From Nocardia vaccinii NBRC 15922 (GTDB lineage: Bacteria; Actinomycetota; Actinomycetes; Mycobacteriales; Mycobacteriaceae), in the NCBI RefSeq assembly GCF_001613305.1, contig NZ_BDCC01000023.1, positions 17,441 to 81,440 of the forward strand: DNA of 64,000 nucleotides, written 5' to 3'. Positions 25,553 to 33,856 of the stretch are shown piece after piece. Below the pieces are notes generated by a model that worked only from the letters and a program-made list of their open reading frames with translations, did no database searches and was not told the DNA's origin. A program made the translations under genes and the position numbers. The stretch's first letter is position 1; each line of letters begins with the position of its first letter.

Positions 25553-26866
25553 TCAGTCCGGCAGCGCCTGCCCGCGGGTTTCCGGGGCGAGCCCGACCAT
25601 GCCGATGCCGATCAGGAATACGACCGCGGTCGCGCTGAGCGGGATGGCCAGGGACCCGCTCGCGTGGATGCCGTATCCGATGAGGAATGTGCCCGCGGCC
25701 GCGAACCAGCGCGAGAGCGTGGTGGTGAACGCGAACGCGGTGGCGCGCATCCGGGTCGGGTACTGCTCGGGCAGCCAGATGGTGAAGATCGCGAAATTGG
25801 CCCCGCCGAGGCCGAGCACCGGCAGGAATACGAAGGTCAGCGCGATCGAGTGCGCCGGATACGCGATCCCGTAGACCCCGACCGCGCCGACGGTCATCAG
25901 CACGAACAGTCCGGCCAGAGTCGTGCGCCGCCCGAATCGGTCCGCCAGGCGCGGAATCACCACACAGCCGACGATCGTGAACGCGGCCACCGTCATCGAG
26001 GAGATACCGGCCAGCCGTACCGTCGCGGACGAGCCGTATCCCGCGTGGTGTGCCAGGTCGGTGACGGCGGTGGGCACATAGGTCGATCCGGCCCACAGCC
26101 CGATCACGCAGACCACCAGCAGTGCGAGGTTACCGAGGGTGCGGGCCCGATAGGGCGGGGCCAGCACGTCGATGACCGGCTGCCAGAAGGATTTTCGCTC
26201 CTGCACGGCTGAATCATGTTGCCAGCGTTCGGGTTCGGGGGTGGTACGGCGAATGATGAAGACCGCCAACGCGGGAATCCCGCCGATCAGGAACATCCCC
26301 CGCCAGCCCAGCTGCGGCCCGGCCGCGAGGTACAGCGCCGAGACGATCAGCACGCCGATGTACGCGGCCGAATGCATGAGGCCGCCGAATCGGGCGCGTA
26401 CCCGCTCGGGTAGTACCTCGGCCAGAAGTGTTCCCGCCATGGCCCATTCGCCCCCGACGCCAACGGCCGCCAGGAATCGGAAGGCGTTCCACTCCCACAG
26501 TTCGGTGGCCAGGCCGGCCAACGCGGTGAACACGCCGTACATCGCGATGGAGGCCGTCATCGCGGGCATCCGGCCGAAGCGATCGGCCACCGGTCCCCAG
26601 ATCGCCGAACAACCCCAGCCGAGTAGGAACAGCGCCGCGCTGATCTGGCCATACCAGCCGATATTCGCGGACGTCGCGGCGATGCCGGCGCGCGGCAGGA
26701 GTTCGGTCATCGTGGGCGCGAGCACCAGTCCGAAGACGGTCCAGTTGAAACCGTCCATCGCCCAGCCGCCGAATGAACCCCAGAACGCGCGGCGTTGCGC
26801 CGAGGTCAACGGGGGTGCCGAGGCGTTGCGGGAGGTGGCCGGTGCGGGATCGTCGTCGATCGTCAC
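25553..26866 (-). CDS. MFS transporter (metabolite:H+ / aromatic-acid symporter type)
   Basis: A 437-residue, 12-helix major facilitator. The loop 2-3 motif appears as GPVADRFGRMPAM, the second copy as PRLADRFGRRTTL, and helix 4 contains RFLAAVGVGGEWAMAG, typical of the metabolite:H+ symporter and AAHS-like members that carry organic acids. The substrate cannot be read from sequence. It is transcribed against argR (39 bp between their ends), and its own upstream region has a TGTGATCGCTCACA palindrome 49 bp before the start codon. It interrupts the argR-argG order seen in M. tuberculosis. Confidence 0.85.
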   Translation of the reverse strand: MTIDDDPAPATSRNASAPPLTSAQRRAFWGSFGGWAMDGFNWTVFGLVLAPTMTELLPRAGIAATSANIGWYGQISAALFLLGWGCSAIWGPVADRFGRMPAMTASIAMYGVFTALAGLATELWEWNAFRFLAAVGVGGEWAMAGTLLAEVLPERVRARFGGLMHSAAYIGVLIVSALYLAAGPQLGWRGMFLIGGIPALAVFIIRRTTPEPERWQHDSAVQERKSFWQPVIDVLAPPYRARTLGNLALLVVCVIGLWAGSTYVPTAVTDLAHHAGYGSSATVRLAGISSMTVAAFTIVGCVVIPRLADRFGRRTTLAGLFVLMTVGAVGVYGIAYPAHSIALTFVFLPVLGLGGANFAIFTIWLPEQYPTRMRATAFAFTTTLSRWFAAAGTFLIGYGIHASGSLAIPLSATAVVFLIGIGMVGLAPETRGQALPD

Positions 26867-26914
26867 GGTGTAACTCGTTTCCAGGTGCTGCCGTACCGCG
26901 GCCCGCCGCGGTGA

Positions 26915-26928
26915 TGTGATCGCTCACA
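26915..26928. promoter_or_regulatory. 14-bp palindrome upstream of the MFS gene
   Basis: TGTGATCGCTCACA is a TGTGA/TCACA inverted repeat with a 4-bp centre, about 49 bp upstream of the MFS start codon. It resembles a CRP/GlxR-type site but has N4 instead of the usual N6, so the regulator is unclear; a GntR-type factor is another possibility. Confidence 0.4.
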
Positions 26929-27126
26929 CACTAACCGGAGGCGTACTGCTTCCGCAGGACTCCGGACGAGCCGTTACGCCCGGGACTCGTCGCGTGCCCG
27001 CTTCGGCGGTCTCGTGAACGTGAAATCCGTTACCTGCGGTACCAATTGAATGCTCGGCCGGTCGGCGATACTGTATGCGGACGCATGGATCACGTGCGGT
27101 TGTCGACGATGTGGAGGCCCTGACTC

Positions 27127-28056
27127 GTGCGCATTACGGTATTCGGGGCGGGTGGAATCGGACTGTACTTCGCCGGGATGCTGGCGCGTGCCGGTCACCA
27201 GGTGACGGTGGTCGGGCGGGAGGAGACCGTCGAGGCCGCGGCGGCCGGACCGCTGCTGGTTTCGCGTGCGGGAGAAGAGAGTTCGATACCCGACGTGCAG
27301 GTGGTCACCGAACTGCGCCCCGGTGGCGACCCGGCCGATCTGGTGATCGTCGCGGTGAAGGCGTGGCAGGTTCGCGATGTCGCCGAGGCGCTGGAACCGG
27401 TCGTAGGCCCGGAGACCACGATCCTGCCGTTGCAGAACGGTGTCGAGGCGGCGAGTGATCTGGCCGCGGTACTGGGCGCCGAGCGGGTACTCGGCTGTAC
27501 CTGCGTGGTGATCGCCGAACGCGTCGGGCCTTGGTCCGTGCGCTGCCTCGGCGCGCACGCCGCGGTGGAAATCGGCGCGCTGACACCGGATTCGGCCGAG
27601 CGGGTCGAATCGGTGGAGGAGGCGCTGACTCCCGCCGGCATCACGGTGACCCGCACGAACGACATCGAAGCCACCCTGTGGCGCAAGCTGATGCTGATCT
27701 CCTCCTACGGCGGGGTCGGCGCGCTGGCCCGTCGGCCGGTCGGGATCGTATCCACCGAACCCGAGACGGTCGCCCTGGTTCGAGCGGCGATGGTCGAGGT
27801 GCTCGAGGTGGCCCGCGCCCGGGGCATCGCGCTGGACGAGCACGACGTCGACCAGATGATGAAGATCTACGCGGGCTTCGGTCCGGAGACCACCGCATCG
27901 ATGCAGCGTGACCTGGCCGCGGGCCGCCCGTCGGAACTGCACTACCAGAGCGGCGCGGTTGTCCGGTTCGGCCGGGCCGCGGGCGTCGCCACGCCGATCC
28001 ACCAGACCATCTACGCCTCGCAGTTGCCTTCGGAGACATTCGCCCGGGAGCATTAG
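27127..28056 (+). CDS. Ketopantoate reductase family NADP-dependent 2-ketoacid reductase (PanE/ApbA-like)
   Basis: A 309-residue ApbA/PanE-family reductase. The Rossmann motif FGAGGIGLYFAGMLARAGHQVTVVGR, VAVKAWQ and LPLQNGVEA form the N-domain. The C-domain begins LWRKLMLISSYGGVGALARRP and ends ELHYQSGAVVRFGRAAGVATPIHQTIYA. In true PanE, Lys and Asn residues at these places bind ketopantoate; here the C-domain lysine (RKLM) is kept but the usual LxxN is replaced by LISSYG, so the substrate may be another 2-ketoacid. The start is GTG at 27127. Ordinary pantothenate genes are not adjacent. Confidence 0.8.
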   Translation: MRITVFGAGGIGLYFAGMLARAGHQVTVVGREETVEAAAAGPLLVSRAGEESSIPDVQVVTELRPGGDPADLVIVAVKAWQVRDVAEALEPVVGPETTILPLQNGVEAASDLAAVLGAERVLGCTCVVIAERVGPWSVRCLGAHAAVEIGALTPDSAERVESVEEALTPAGITVTRTNDIEATLWRKLMLISSYGGVGALARRPVGIVSTEPETVALVRAAMVEVLEVARARGIALDEHDVDQMMKIYAGFGPETTASMQRDLAAGRPSELHYQSGAVVRFGRAAGVATPIHQTIYASQLPSETFAREH

Positions 28057-28242
28057 CGGGTACTCGCCGAGCTCGTTCCGGCATCTCGGGCGACACCGAC
28101 CTCGAGTTCGCGGCCCGTCTCGCCGGTTGCACGCATGGCGGGTGCGAGTAACCAGTGCCCGACACGGGGTCGAGCGGTGAGACCTCCAGGGAGCCGCGAG
28201 CACGCCGTAGCGGAGCGGACGCCGAAAACGCAGGAGGCAACA

Positions 28243-28437
28243 GTGCGGCGTGTGATCAGTGTGGTGGTGGGTGTGGTTTTGTGCCTGGTCGGGGCACTGT
28301 GGGTCGGGCAGGGCACGGGTAATGTGCACGGCTCGCCGATGACCGGCCACTCCCAGTGGACGTACCTGGGCGTGGTCCTCATCATCGTCGGAGTCGTGGC
28401 GATCATCTCCGCGGCCTACCGGGCCCGAAAGCGCTGA
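28243..28437 (+). CDS. Small two-helix membrane protein
   Basis: A 64-residue protein starting at GTG 28243 with a strong AGGAGG site (28232-28237). Two hydrophobic segments, VISVVVGVVLCLVGALWVG (about 4-22) and YLGVVLIIVGVVAIISAAY (about 41-59), flank a short polar loop with HGSPMTGHSQ. The C-terminus RARKR is positive. Similar tiny membrane proteins are common and uncharacterised in actinobacteria. No operon partner is evident: the gene follows the reductase by about 190 bp. Confidence 0.6.
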   Translation: MRRVISVVVGVVLCLVGALWVGQGTGNVHGSPMTGHSQWTYLGVVLIIVGVVAIISAAYRARKR

Positions 28438-28496
28438 CCTGATCGGATCTGTGGCGGCCCGGTGGCGAGAATGCTCCTGCCGGGCCACACCGAGCG

Positions 28497-28649
28497 CTAG
28501 GCGAGCGGGTACTGCCCCGGCGGAACGCCGCCGCCACCGCCGCCCGTGCCCGCGTTCAACAGGTCGCTGATGATCTGCACGACGGACTGTCCCAGGGACA
28601 GCACGTCCTGACCGATCAACTCGAATAGACTCCCGATTCCCGAAAACAT
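28497..28649 (-). CDS. 50-residue amphipathic peptide with poly-Gly linker
   Basis: Small open frame encoding an N-terminal amphipathic helix (FSGIGSLFELIGQDVLSLGQ, then SVVQIISDLLN, about residues 2-32) followed by AGTGGGGGGVPPGQYPLA. GGGCGG and GGAG lie upstream of the ATG that ends at 28649. No homolog is recognised and there is no cleavable signal peptide, but the helix would bind membranes. It sits alone, convergent with the small membrane protein gene. It could be a non-coding shadow, but the helix/linker composition is unlike random GC-rich translation. Confidence 0.45.
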   Translation of the reverse strand: MFSGIGSLFELIGQDVLSLGQSVVQIISDLLNAGTGGGGGGVPPGQYPLA

Positions 28650-29122
28650 CTCCGACCGCCCTTCTGCCGCCCGGACCACTGGTCCACCCAGGCTCGCACA
28701 CGCATCGCCCCGAGCGTGGCAATCTCGTTGGGACGCATGGAGATCTGGGGCCGATTGTCCGTATTGCCCCGAGTGTCGCCGCCTGTGTCGGCCACTCGCC
28801 GCCCCGACGCGATGCGACGCGATTTCGGCGCTGGCCTCACTTACCCACCGAAGCGAAGCGAGACGAAGCCCGACGTGCCCAGCGGGGGATCGTCTCTGTT
28901 CCGCTGGGAATCACCCGCGAAGCGAAAGGCTCAGAAAACCCTGCCGGAGCAGAGCGGAGGCAGAAAATCCAGCCCCCCGGTTATGAATGGGATTGCATCG
29001 TCATGCATAATCATTTGTGCGTGGTACGGGCCGCCGGGGGAGCGGGGTGGGCAGCGCCGCAGGCCCGGCGAGGCGGGCGCACAGACTTGGATACGCACGA
29101 AATTACTCGAGGAGTTACAGAC
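28650..29122. other. Intergenic region with argG promoter/operator
   Basis: The left 330 bp hold no convincing gene; they contain a stretch of short GAAGCGAAGCGA-type repeats around 28852-28866. The right part carries the ARG-box module (28982-29014) and about 105 nt of argG leader. I see no attenuator hairpin or leader peptide in that leader. Confidence 0.5.
28982..29014 (+). promoter_or_regulatory. ARG-box module upstream of argG
   Basis: Second copy of the 33-bp element found before argC, with only three differences, all in the 5-bp centre. It contains the perfect TGCAT-N4-ATGCA inverted repeat and CATAAT at 29006-29011 as a possible -10, implying transcription from about 29018. It gives argG its own ArgR-controlled promoter, as expected because 3.6 kb of other genes separate argG from argR. 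Confidence 0.8.
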
Positions 29123-30325
29123 ATGGCCGATCGCGTCGTACTCGCCTACTCCGGCGGGCTGGACACCTCCGTCGCCATCAGCTGGATCGGCAAGGAGACC
29201 GGGGCCGAGGTGGTCGCGGTCGCGATCGACCTGGGCCAGGGTGGCGAGGATATGAACGTCGTGCGCCAGCGCGCGCTGGACTGCGGCGCTGTCGAGGCGG
29301 TCGTGGTCGACGCGCGTGACGAGTTCGCCGACGACTACTGCCTGCCGACCGTGCAGGCCAACGCCCTCTATCAGGGCCAGTACCCGCTGGTCTCGGCGAT
29401 CAGCCGTCCGCTGATCGTCAAGCACCTGGTGGAGGCCGCGAAGTTCCACGGTGCGAGCACCGTCGCGCACGGCTGCACCGGTAAGGGCAACGACCAGGTC
29501 CGCTTCGAGGTCGGCATCGGCGCCCTGGCCCCCGACCTGAACGTCATCGCCCCGGTCCGCGACTACGCCTGGACCCGGGAGAAGGCCATCGCCTTCGCCG
29601 AGGAGAACAAGCTCCCGATCAACGTCACCAAGAAGTCGCCGTTCTCCATCGACCAGAACGTCTGGGGTCGCGCGGTCGAGACCGGCTTCCTCGAGGATCT
29701 GTGGAACGCGCCGACCAAGGACGTCTACGACTACACCGTCGATCCGACCATCAACTTCGAGGCGCCCGACGAGTTGGTCGTCAGCTTCGACAAGGGTGTG
29801 CCGGTGGCCATCGACGGCCGCCAGGTCACCGTACTCGAGGCGATCGTGGAGCTGAACCGGCGCGCGGGGCGTCAGGGCGTGGGCCGGTTGGACATGGTCG
29901 AGGACCGGTTGGTCGGTATCAAGAGTCGCGAGATCTACGAGGCTCCGGGCGCGATCGCGCTGATCACCGCGCATCAGGCGCTGGAGAACGTCACCCTGGA
30001 GCGTGAACTGGGCCGGTACAAGCGACAGGTCGAGCAGCGCTGGGGCGAGCTGGCCTACGACGGCCTGTGGTACTCCCCGCTCAAGCGCGCCCTGGACGCG
30101 TTCGTGCGCGACACCCAGGAGCACGTCACCGGCGATATCCGCATGGTGCTGCACGGTGGCAACGTCGTGGTGAACGGTCGCCGCAGCGAGGAGTCGCTGT
30201 ACGACTTCAACCTGGCCACCTACGACGAGGGCGATTCCTTCGACCAGTCGCTGGCCAAGGGTTTCGTGCAGATCCACGGCCTGTCCTCCAAGGTCGCCGC
30301 GCGCCGGGATCTGTTCAAGAAGTAA
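29123..30325 (+). CDS. argG: Argininosuccinate synthase
   Basis: Condenses citrulline and aspartate using ATP, giving argininosuccinate. It is 400 residues from ATG 29123 (site GAGGAG at 29109-29114). The PP-loop LAYSGGLDTSVAISWI (about 8-23), HGCTGKGNDQVRFEVG (citrulline/aspartate site) and the C-terminal oligomerisation helix are intact. The strong, very GC-regular codon use suggests high expression. An upstream in-frame ATG at 29003 lies inside the ARG box and is rejected. A 13-bp-stem hairpin terminator follows at 30372-30405. Confidence 0.97.
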   Translation: MADRVVLAYSGGLDTSVAISWIGKETGAEVVAVAIDLGQGGEDMNVVRQRALDCGAVEAVVVDARDEFADDYCLPTVQANALYQGQYPLVSAISRPLIVKHLVEAAKFHGASTVAHGCTGKGNDQVRFEVGIGALAPDLNVIAPVRDYAWTREKAIAFAEENKLPINVTKKSPFSIDQNVWGRAVETGFLEDLWNAPTKDVYDYTVDPTINFEAPDELVVSFDKGVPVAIDGRQVTVLEAIVELNRRAGRQGVGRLDMVEDRLVGIKSREIYEAPGAIALITAHQALENVTLERELGRYKRQVEQRWGELAYDGLWYSPLKRALDAFVRDTQEHVTGDIRMVLHGGNVVVNGRRSEESLYDFNLATYDEGDSFDQSLAKGFVQIHGLSSKVAARRDLFKK

Positions 30326-30371
30326 CGACTCGACCCGGTGACGCGGTGTCGTTGCCGGGCGTGCGCCGGGA

Positions 30372-30405
30372 CGCGGGTCCGCTGTGGCGACGCAGCGGAC
30401 CCGCG
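30372..30405 (+). terminator. Hairpin terminator after argG
   Basis: GCGGGTCCGCTG (30373-30384) pairs perfectly with CAGCGGACCCGC (30393-30404) over an 8-nt loop, and one more C-G pair closes the base. It starts 47 bp after the argG stop. No U-run follows, as is usual for actinobacterial terminators. Confidence 0.75.
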
Positions 30406-30435
30406 AGGCTCGACCGTCGGCTGCTCGCACAGGTA

Positions 30436-30477
30436 GCAGGAGTAGCCTGCGAGCCGCCGGGTGATCTCACCCGGCGG
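30436..30477 (+). other. Further hairpins in the leader before the methyltransferase gene
   Basis: GCAGG-AGTAG-CCTGC (30436-30450) is followed at once by CCGCCGGGTGA / TCACCCGGCGG (30454-30477, 2-nt loop by pairing, probably 4 in practice). They lie between the argG terminator and the methyltransferase start. They may reinforce termination or structure the downstream leader. Confidence 0.45.
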
Positions 30478-30596
30478 TCGTGCGAAGCGGAAATCGTGCG
30501 TCGCGACGGTGACCGGCCACAGCCGTGTGCTCGTTGCCGGGTGTCGTGATCGCGCAGCGTTATCGCGCGAAAGGGATTGGCCGACAGGAGGATCCG

Positions 30597-31487
30597 ATGC
30601 GTACCGACGACGACAGCTGGGATATCACCGAGAGCGTGGGCGCGACCGCCGTGGGCGTCGCGGCGATGCGTGCCAGGGAGACCTCGCGTACCGACGCGCT
30701 GTTCCAGGATCCCTATGCCGCCAAGCTGGTCGAGGCCGTGGGATCCGGGTGGGACAAGATCCTGCGTGGTCAGGTGGGTACCGATCCCGAACGCAGCCGG
30801 TTGTACGGTCCGCTGAACGCCATGATGACCGCTCGCACGGTGTACATCGACGAATATTTCGACGCGGTGGGTGCAGCCGGGATCCGGCAGGTCGTCATCC
30901 TGGCGGCAGGGCTGGACGCGCGGGCATATCGGATCGAGTGGCCTTCGGGCACAGTACTTTTCGAGCTGGATCAGCCGAAGGTGTTGGAGTTCAAGGCAAC
31001 CGCGCTCGCGGGGGACGAGCCCACTGCTGATCGTCGCGAGGTGGCGATAGATCTGCGTCAGGACTGGCCGAAGGCATTGCGCGACAACGGCTTCGATCCG
31101 ACGCTGCCCACCGCCTGGTTGGCCGAGGGACTGTTGCGTTACCTGCCGGGCGAGGCGCAGGACCGGCTGTTCGACAACATCGCCGACCTCAGCGTCCCGG
31201 GCAGCACCATCGCCCTGAACATGGGCCAGGGGCGGCCGCTGCGGAATTCCGAGATCCGTGCCGAGCGGGAGAAGATGATGGCGCAGGCCGGGATCCGGAT
31301 CGACGTGGAGAACCTCTGGTACTCGACGGACGACCGCACCGACCCCCGCGACTGGTTCGCCGAGCACGGCTGGAAGGTCACCGCAGCCGACCCGGTCACG
31401 GTGCTGACCGAACACGGGCGCGAGGTACCGGACACAGTGCGCGAGGGATTGCGCAACCACATTCTGATGACAGCTGTGCGCCCCTGA
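30597..31487 (+). CDS. Class I SAM-dependent methyltransferase (mycobacterial-type, TIGR00027-like)
   Basis: A 296-residue methyltransferase of the large actinobacterial family whose mycobacterial members are annotated as putative SAM methyltransferases; substrates are mostly unknown. It has the N-terminal ITESVGATAVGVAAMRARET, RTVYIDEYF, the SAM-binding VVILAAGLDARAYR (about 100-113) and ELDQPKVLEFK, and WLAEGLLRYLP (about 174-184). ATG 30597 follows a clear AGGAGG. The gene is inserted between argG and argH, which are neighbours in M. tuberculosis, and argH follows its stop by 49 bp, so argH may depend on read-through or on this gene's promoter. Confidence 0.88.
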   Translation: MRTDDDSWDITESVGATAVGVAAMRARETSRTDALFQDPYAAKLVEAVGSGWDKILRGQVGTDPERSRLYGPLNAMMTARTVYIDEYFDAVGAAGIRQVVILAAGLDARAYRIEWPSGTVLFELDQPKVLEFKATALAGDEPTADRREVAIDLRQDWPKALRDNGFDPTLPTAWLAEGLLRYLPGEAQDRLFDNIADLSVPGSTIALNMGQGRPLRNSEIRAEREKMMAQAGIRIDVENLWYSTDDRTDPRDWFAEHGWKVTAADPVTVLTEHGREVPDTVREGLRNHILMTAVRP

Positions 31488-31536
31488 GCGCCACGGCACC
31501 GACGACCGCGATACGCGGGTGAGGAGAGCACGACCG

Positions 31537-32958
31537 ATGACCGATGGCGGCAGCACCAACGAAGGGGCCCTGTGGGGCGGACGTTTCGCGTCCGGCCCCG
31601 CCGCGGCGATGGCGGCGCTGAGCAAGTCGACCCATTTCGACTGGGTGCTGGCCCCTTACGACACCCGCGCGTCGAAAGCGCATGCGCGCGTGCTGCACAA
31701 GGCTGGTCTGCTGTCCGCCGACGATTTGGCTGCGATGTTGAACGGCCTGGAACGCCTTGCCGCGGATGTCGATTCGGGCGCGTTCATCCCTGCCGAGGCC
31801 GATGAGGATGTGCACGGCGCGCTCGAACGCGGGCTCATCGAACGGGTCGGCGCCGAACTCGGCGGTCGCCTGCGCGCGGGACGCTCCCGCAACGATCAGG
31901 TGGCCACGCTGTTCCGGATGTGGTTGCGCGATGCGGTCCGTCGCGTCGCGGCCGGGGTGCTGGACGTGGTCGACGCGCTGGTCGCGCAGGCCGCCGCGCA
32001 TCCGGAGGCGGTCATGCCCGGTAAGACTCATCTGCAGGCCGCGCAGCCGGTACTGCTGGCTCATCATCTGCTCGCGCACGCCCATCCGCTGCTGCGCGAT
32101 ATCGATCGGCTGCGCGATTTCGACAAGCGTGCCGCGATCTCCCCGTACGGTTCGGGCGCGCTGGCCGGTTCCTCACTGGGGCTGGATCCCGAGGCGATCG
32201 CCGCCGACCTGGATTTCAGTGCGGCCGCGGCGAATTCGATCGATGCCACCTCCTCGCGTGATTTCGCCGCCGAGGCAGCCTTCGTGCTGGCCATGACCGC
32301 GGTGGATCTGTCCCGGATGGCCGAGGAGATCATCCTGTGGAGCACACCGGAATTCGGCTACATCACTCTGGCCGACGCCTGGTCCACCGGATCGTCGATC
32401 ATGCCGCAGAAGAAGAACCCGGACGTCTCCGAGCTGACCAGGGGTAAGGCGGGCCGGCTGATCGGCAATCTGACCGGCCTGCTCGCCACGCTCAAGGCTC
32501 AACCGCTGGCGTACAACCGAGATCTGCAGGAGGACAAGGAACCCCTGTTCGATTCGGTGGCCCAGCTCGAACTGCTGCTGCCCGCCATCGCCGGCCTGGT
32601 GTCCACCTCGACCTTCCACACCGACCGGATGGCCGAATTGGCCCCCGCCGGTTACACCCTCGCCACCGATATCGCCGAATGGCTTGTCCGCCAGGGTGTT
32701 CCGTTCCGTGTCGCGCACGAGGCGGCCGGCGCCTGCGTCCGGGTCGCGGAGTCTCGCGTCGTGGGCTTGGACGAGCTCACCGACGCCGAATTCGCCGCCG
32801 TGGACCCGGCACTGACGCCGCGGGTCCGCGAGGTGCTCACCGTCGAGGGCTCGATCGCCTCCCGCAACGCCCGCGGCGGCACCGCCGGAGTCCGGGTCGC
32901 CGAGCAGCTCGACGAGGTCCGCGAGTCCGCCGCCGAGTGTCGCGCCTGGCTGGTCTGA
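31537..32958 (+). CDS. argH: Argininosuccinate lyase
   Basis: Splits argininosuccinate into arginine and fumarate, the last step of the pathway. It is 473 residues from ATG 31537 (GAGGAG site). The fumarase/lyase superfamily signature GSSIMPQKKNPD (about 286-297) with the mobile catalytic Ser loop is intact, as are LWGGRF at the N-terminus, RAGRSRNDQ (substrate site) and GKTHLQAAQPV with the catalytic His. No ARG box is visible directly upstream. Expression therefore presumably comes from the methyltransferase transcript. Confidence 0.96.
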   Translation: MTDGGSTNEGALWGGRFASGPAAAMAALSKSTHFDWVLAPYDTRASKAHARVLHKAGLLSADDLAAMLNGLERLAADVDSGAFIPAEADEDVHGALERGLIERVGAELGGRLRAGRSRNDQVATLFRMWLRDAVRRVAAGVLDVVDALVAQAAAHPEAVMPGKTHLQAAQPVLLAHHLLAHAHPLLRDIDRLRDFDKRAAISPYGSGALAGSSLGLDPEAIAADLDFSAAAANSIDATSSRDFAAEAAFVLAMTAVDLSRMAEEIILWSTPEFGYITLADAWSTGSSIMPQKKNPDVSELTRGKAGRLIGNLTGLLATLKAQPLAYNRDLQEDKEPLFDSVAQLELLLPAIAGLVSTSTFHTDRMAELAPAGYTLATDIAEWLVRQGVPFRVAHEAAGACVRVAESRVVGLDELTDAEFAAVDPALTPRVREVLTVEGSIASRNARGGTAGVRVAEQLDEVRESAAECRAWLV

Positions 32959-33244
32959 TCACCGCCGAGCCGGATCGCTTGTCTCAGCGGCCCGGAGTTC
33001 GGCGTGTCTCGCCGAAACCGAGTTGGTTCGCGGTCGCCGGGAGACGGGCCGTACCACCGCCAGCGGTTGTCGCGAGTCGAGATTCCACTGGTCGGATCGC
33101 GCCGTCGCGGGGACGGGACCTTTCCTCGACGAGGGTTCGGTCAGCGAGGCTGGAAGTCGCGGCAGGCAGTGGTCGTCGTACTGTGGCTGCGACGAAGGGA
33201 GCAGCTGTGGTTGTCGAGCTGTGTGGCGGCCGGGGCGCCCGGAT

Positions 33245-33847
33245 ATGACGAATTCTGCTGTCGCCGAGCGTATTCGCGGCAATATAGCCGGATTCACCCG
33301 GATCGCCGCCACGGGTGGTCGCGCCGCGGCCGTGGTGATCTGCGTCGTGGACGATCCCGGCGAGCCGCACGTCCTGCTGATCCGGCGGGCGTACCGCGGG
33401 ATGAACAGTGGTCAGTGGGCATTTCCCGGCGGCAAGATCGAGCCCGGCGAGCGCGCGGTGGCGGCCGGGCTGCGGGAGGTCCAAGAGGAGATCGGCCTGG
33501 ACCTCGCCGAATCCGATGTACTGGGTGTGCTGGACGATTTCGTCACCGACTCCGGATTCGTGATGACCCCGTTCATCGCCCTGACCGCTGCGCCCGCGCG
33601 GTTGCACCCCAACCCCGACGAGGTCGATTCGGTTCACGAGGTCACCCTGGAACGTCTGGTCGGCGATGATCTGCCGGGCTGGACGACGACTCCGGCCGGG
33701 GTGCGGCTGCTGAATATGCCCCTGCGCGAGCGGATGAGGATCCACGCCCCCACCGGTGCGATCCTCTACCAGTTCCGCGAGGTGGCCCTGCTGGGGCGGC
33801 ACACTCGGGTCCGCGATCTGCATCAGCCCGAATTCACCCGCGAATGA
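33245..33847 (+). CDS. Nudix hydrolase
   Basis: A 200-residue Nudix protein. The full box reads GGKIEPGERAVAAGLREVQEEIGL (about residues 59-82; the first ten and last nine residues hold the consensus), preceded by LLIRRAYRGMNSGQWAFPGG. The RAYRGMNSGQWAFPGG context resembles coenzyme A pyrophosphatases of the NudL type, but substrate prediction within this family is unreliable. ATG 33245 is taken because the upstream in-frame part (to 33023) looks like Arg/Ser-rich non-coding sequence. The next gene starts 9 bp after its stop. Confidence 0.85.
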   Translation: MTNSAVAERIRGNIAGFTRIAATGGRAAAVVICVVDDPGEPHVLLIRRAYRGMNSGQWAFPGGKIEPGERAVAAGLREVQEEIGLDLAESDVLGVLDDFVTDSGFVMTPFIALTAAPARLHPNPDEVDSVHEVTLERLVGDDLPGWTTTPAGVRLLNMPLRERMRIHAPTGAILYQFREVALLGRHTRVRDLHQPEFTRE

Positions 33848-33856
33848 GGGTTCTTC

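Noticed and set aside
28931..30430. Long open frame antisense to argG
   Set aside because: argG on the plus strand has full catalytic motifs, a ribosome binding site and a terminator; the antisense frame is a by-product of third-position GC bias.
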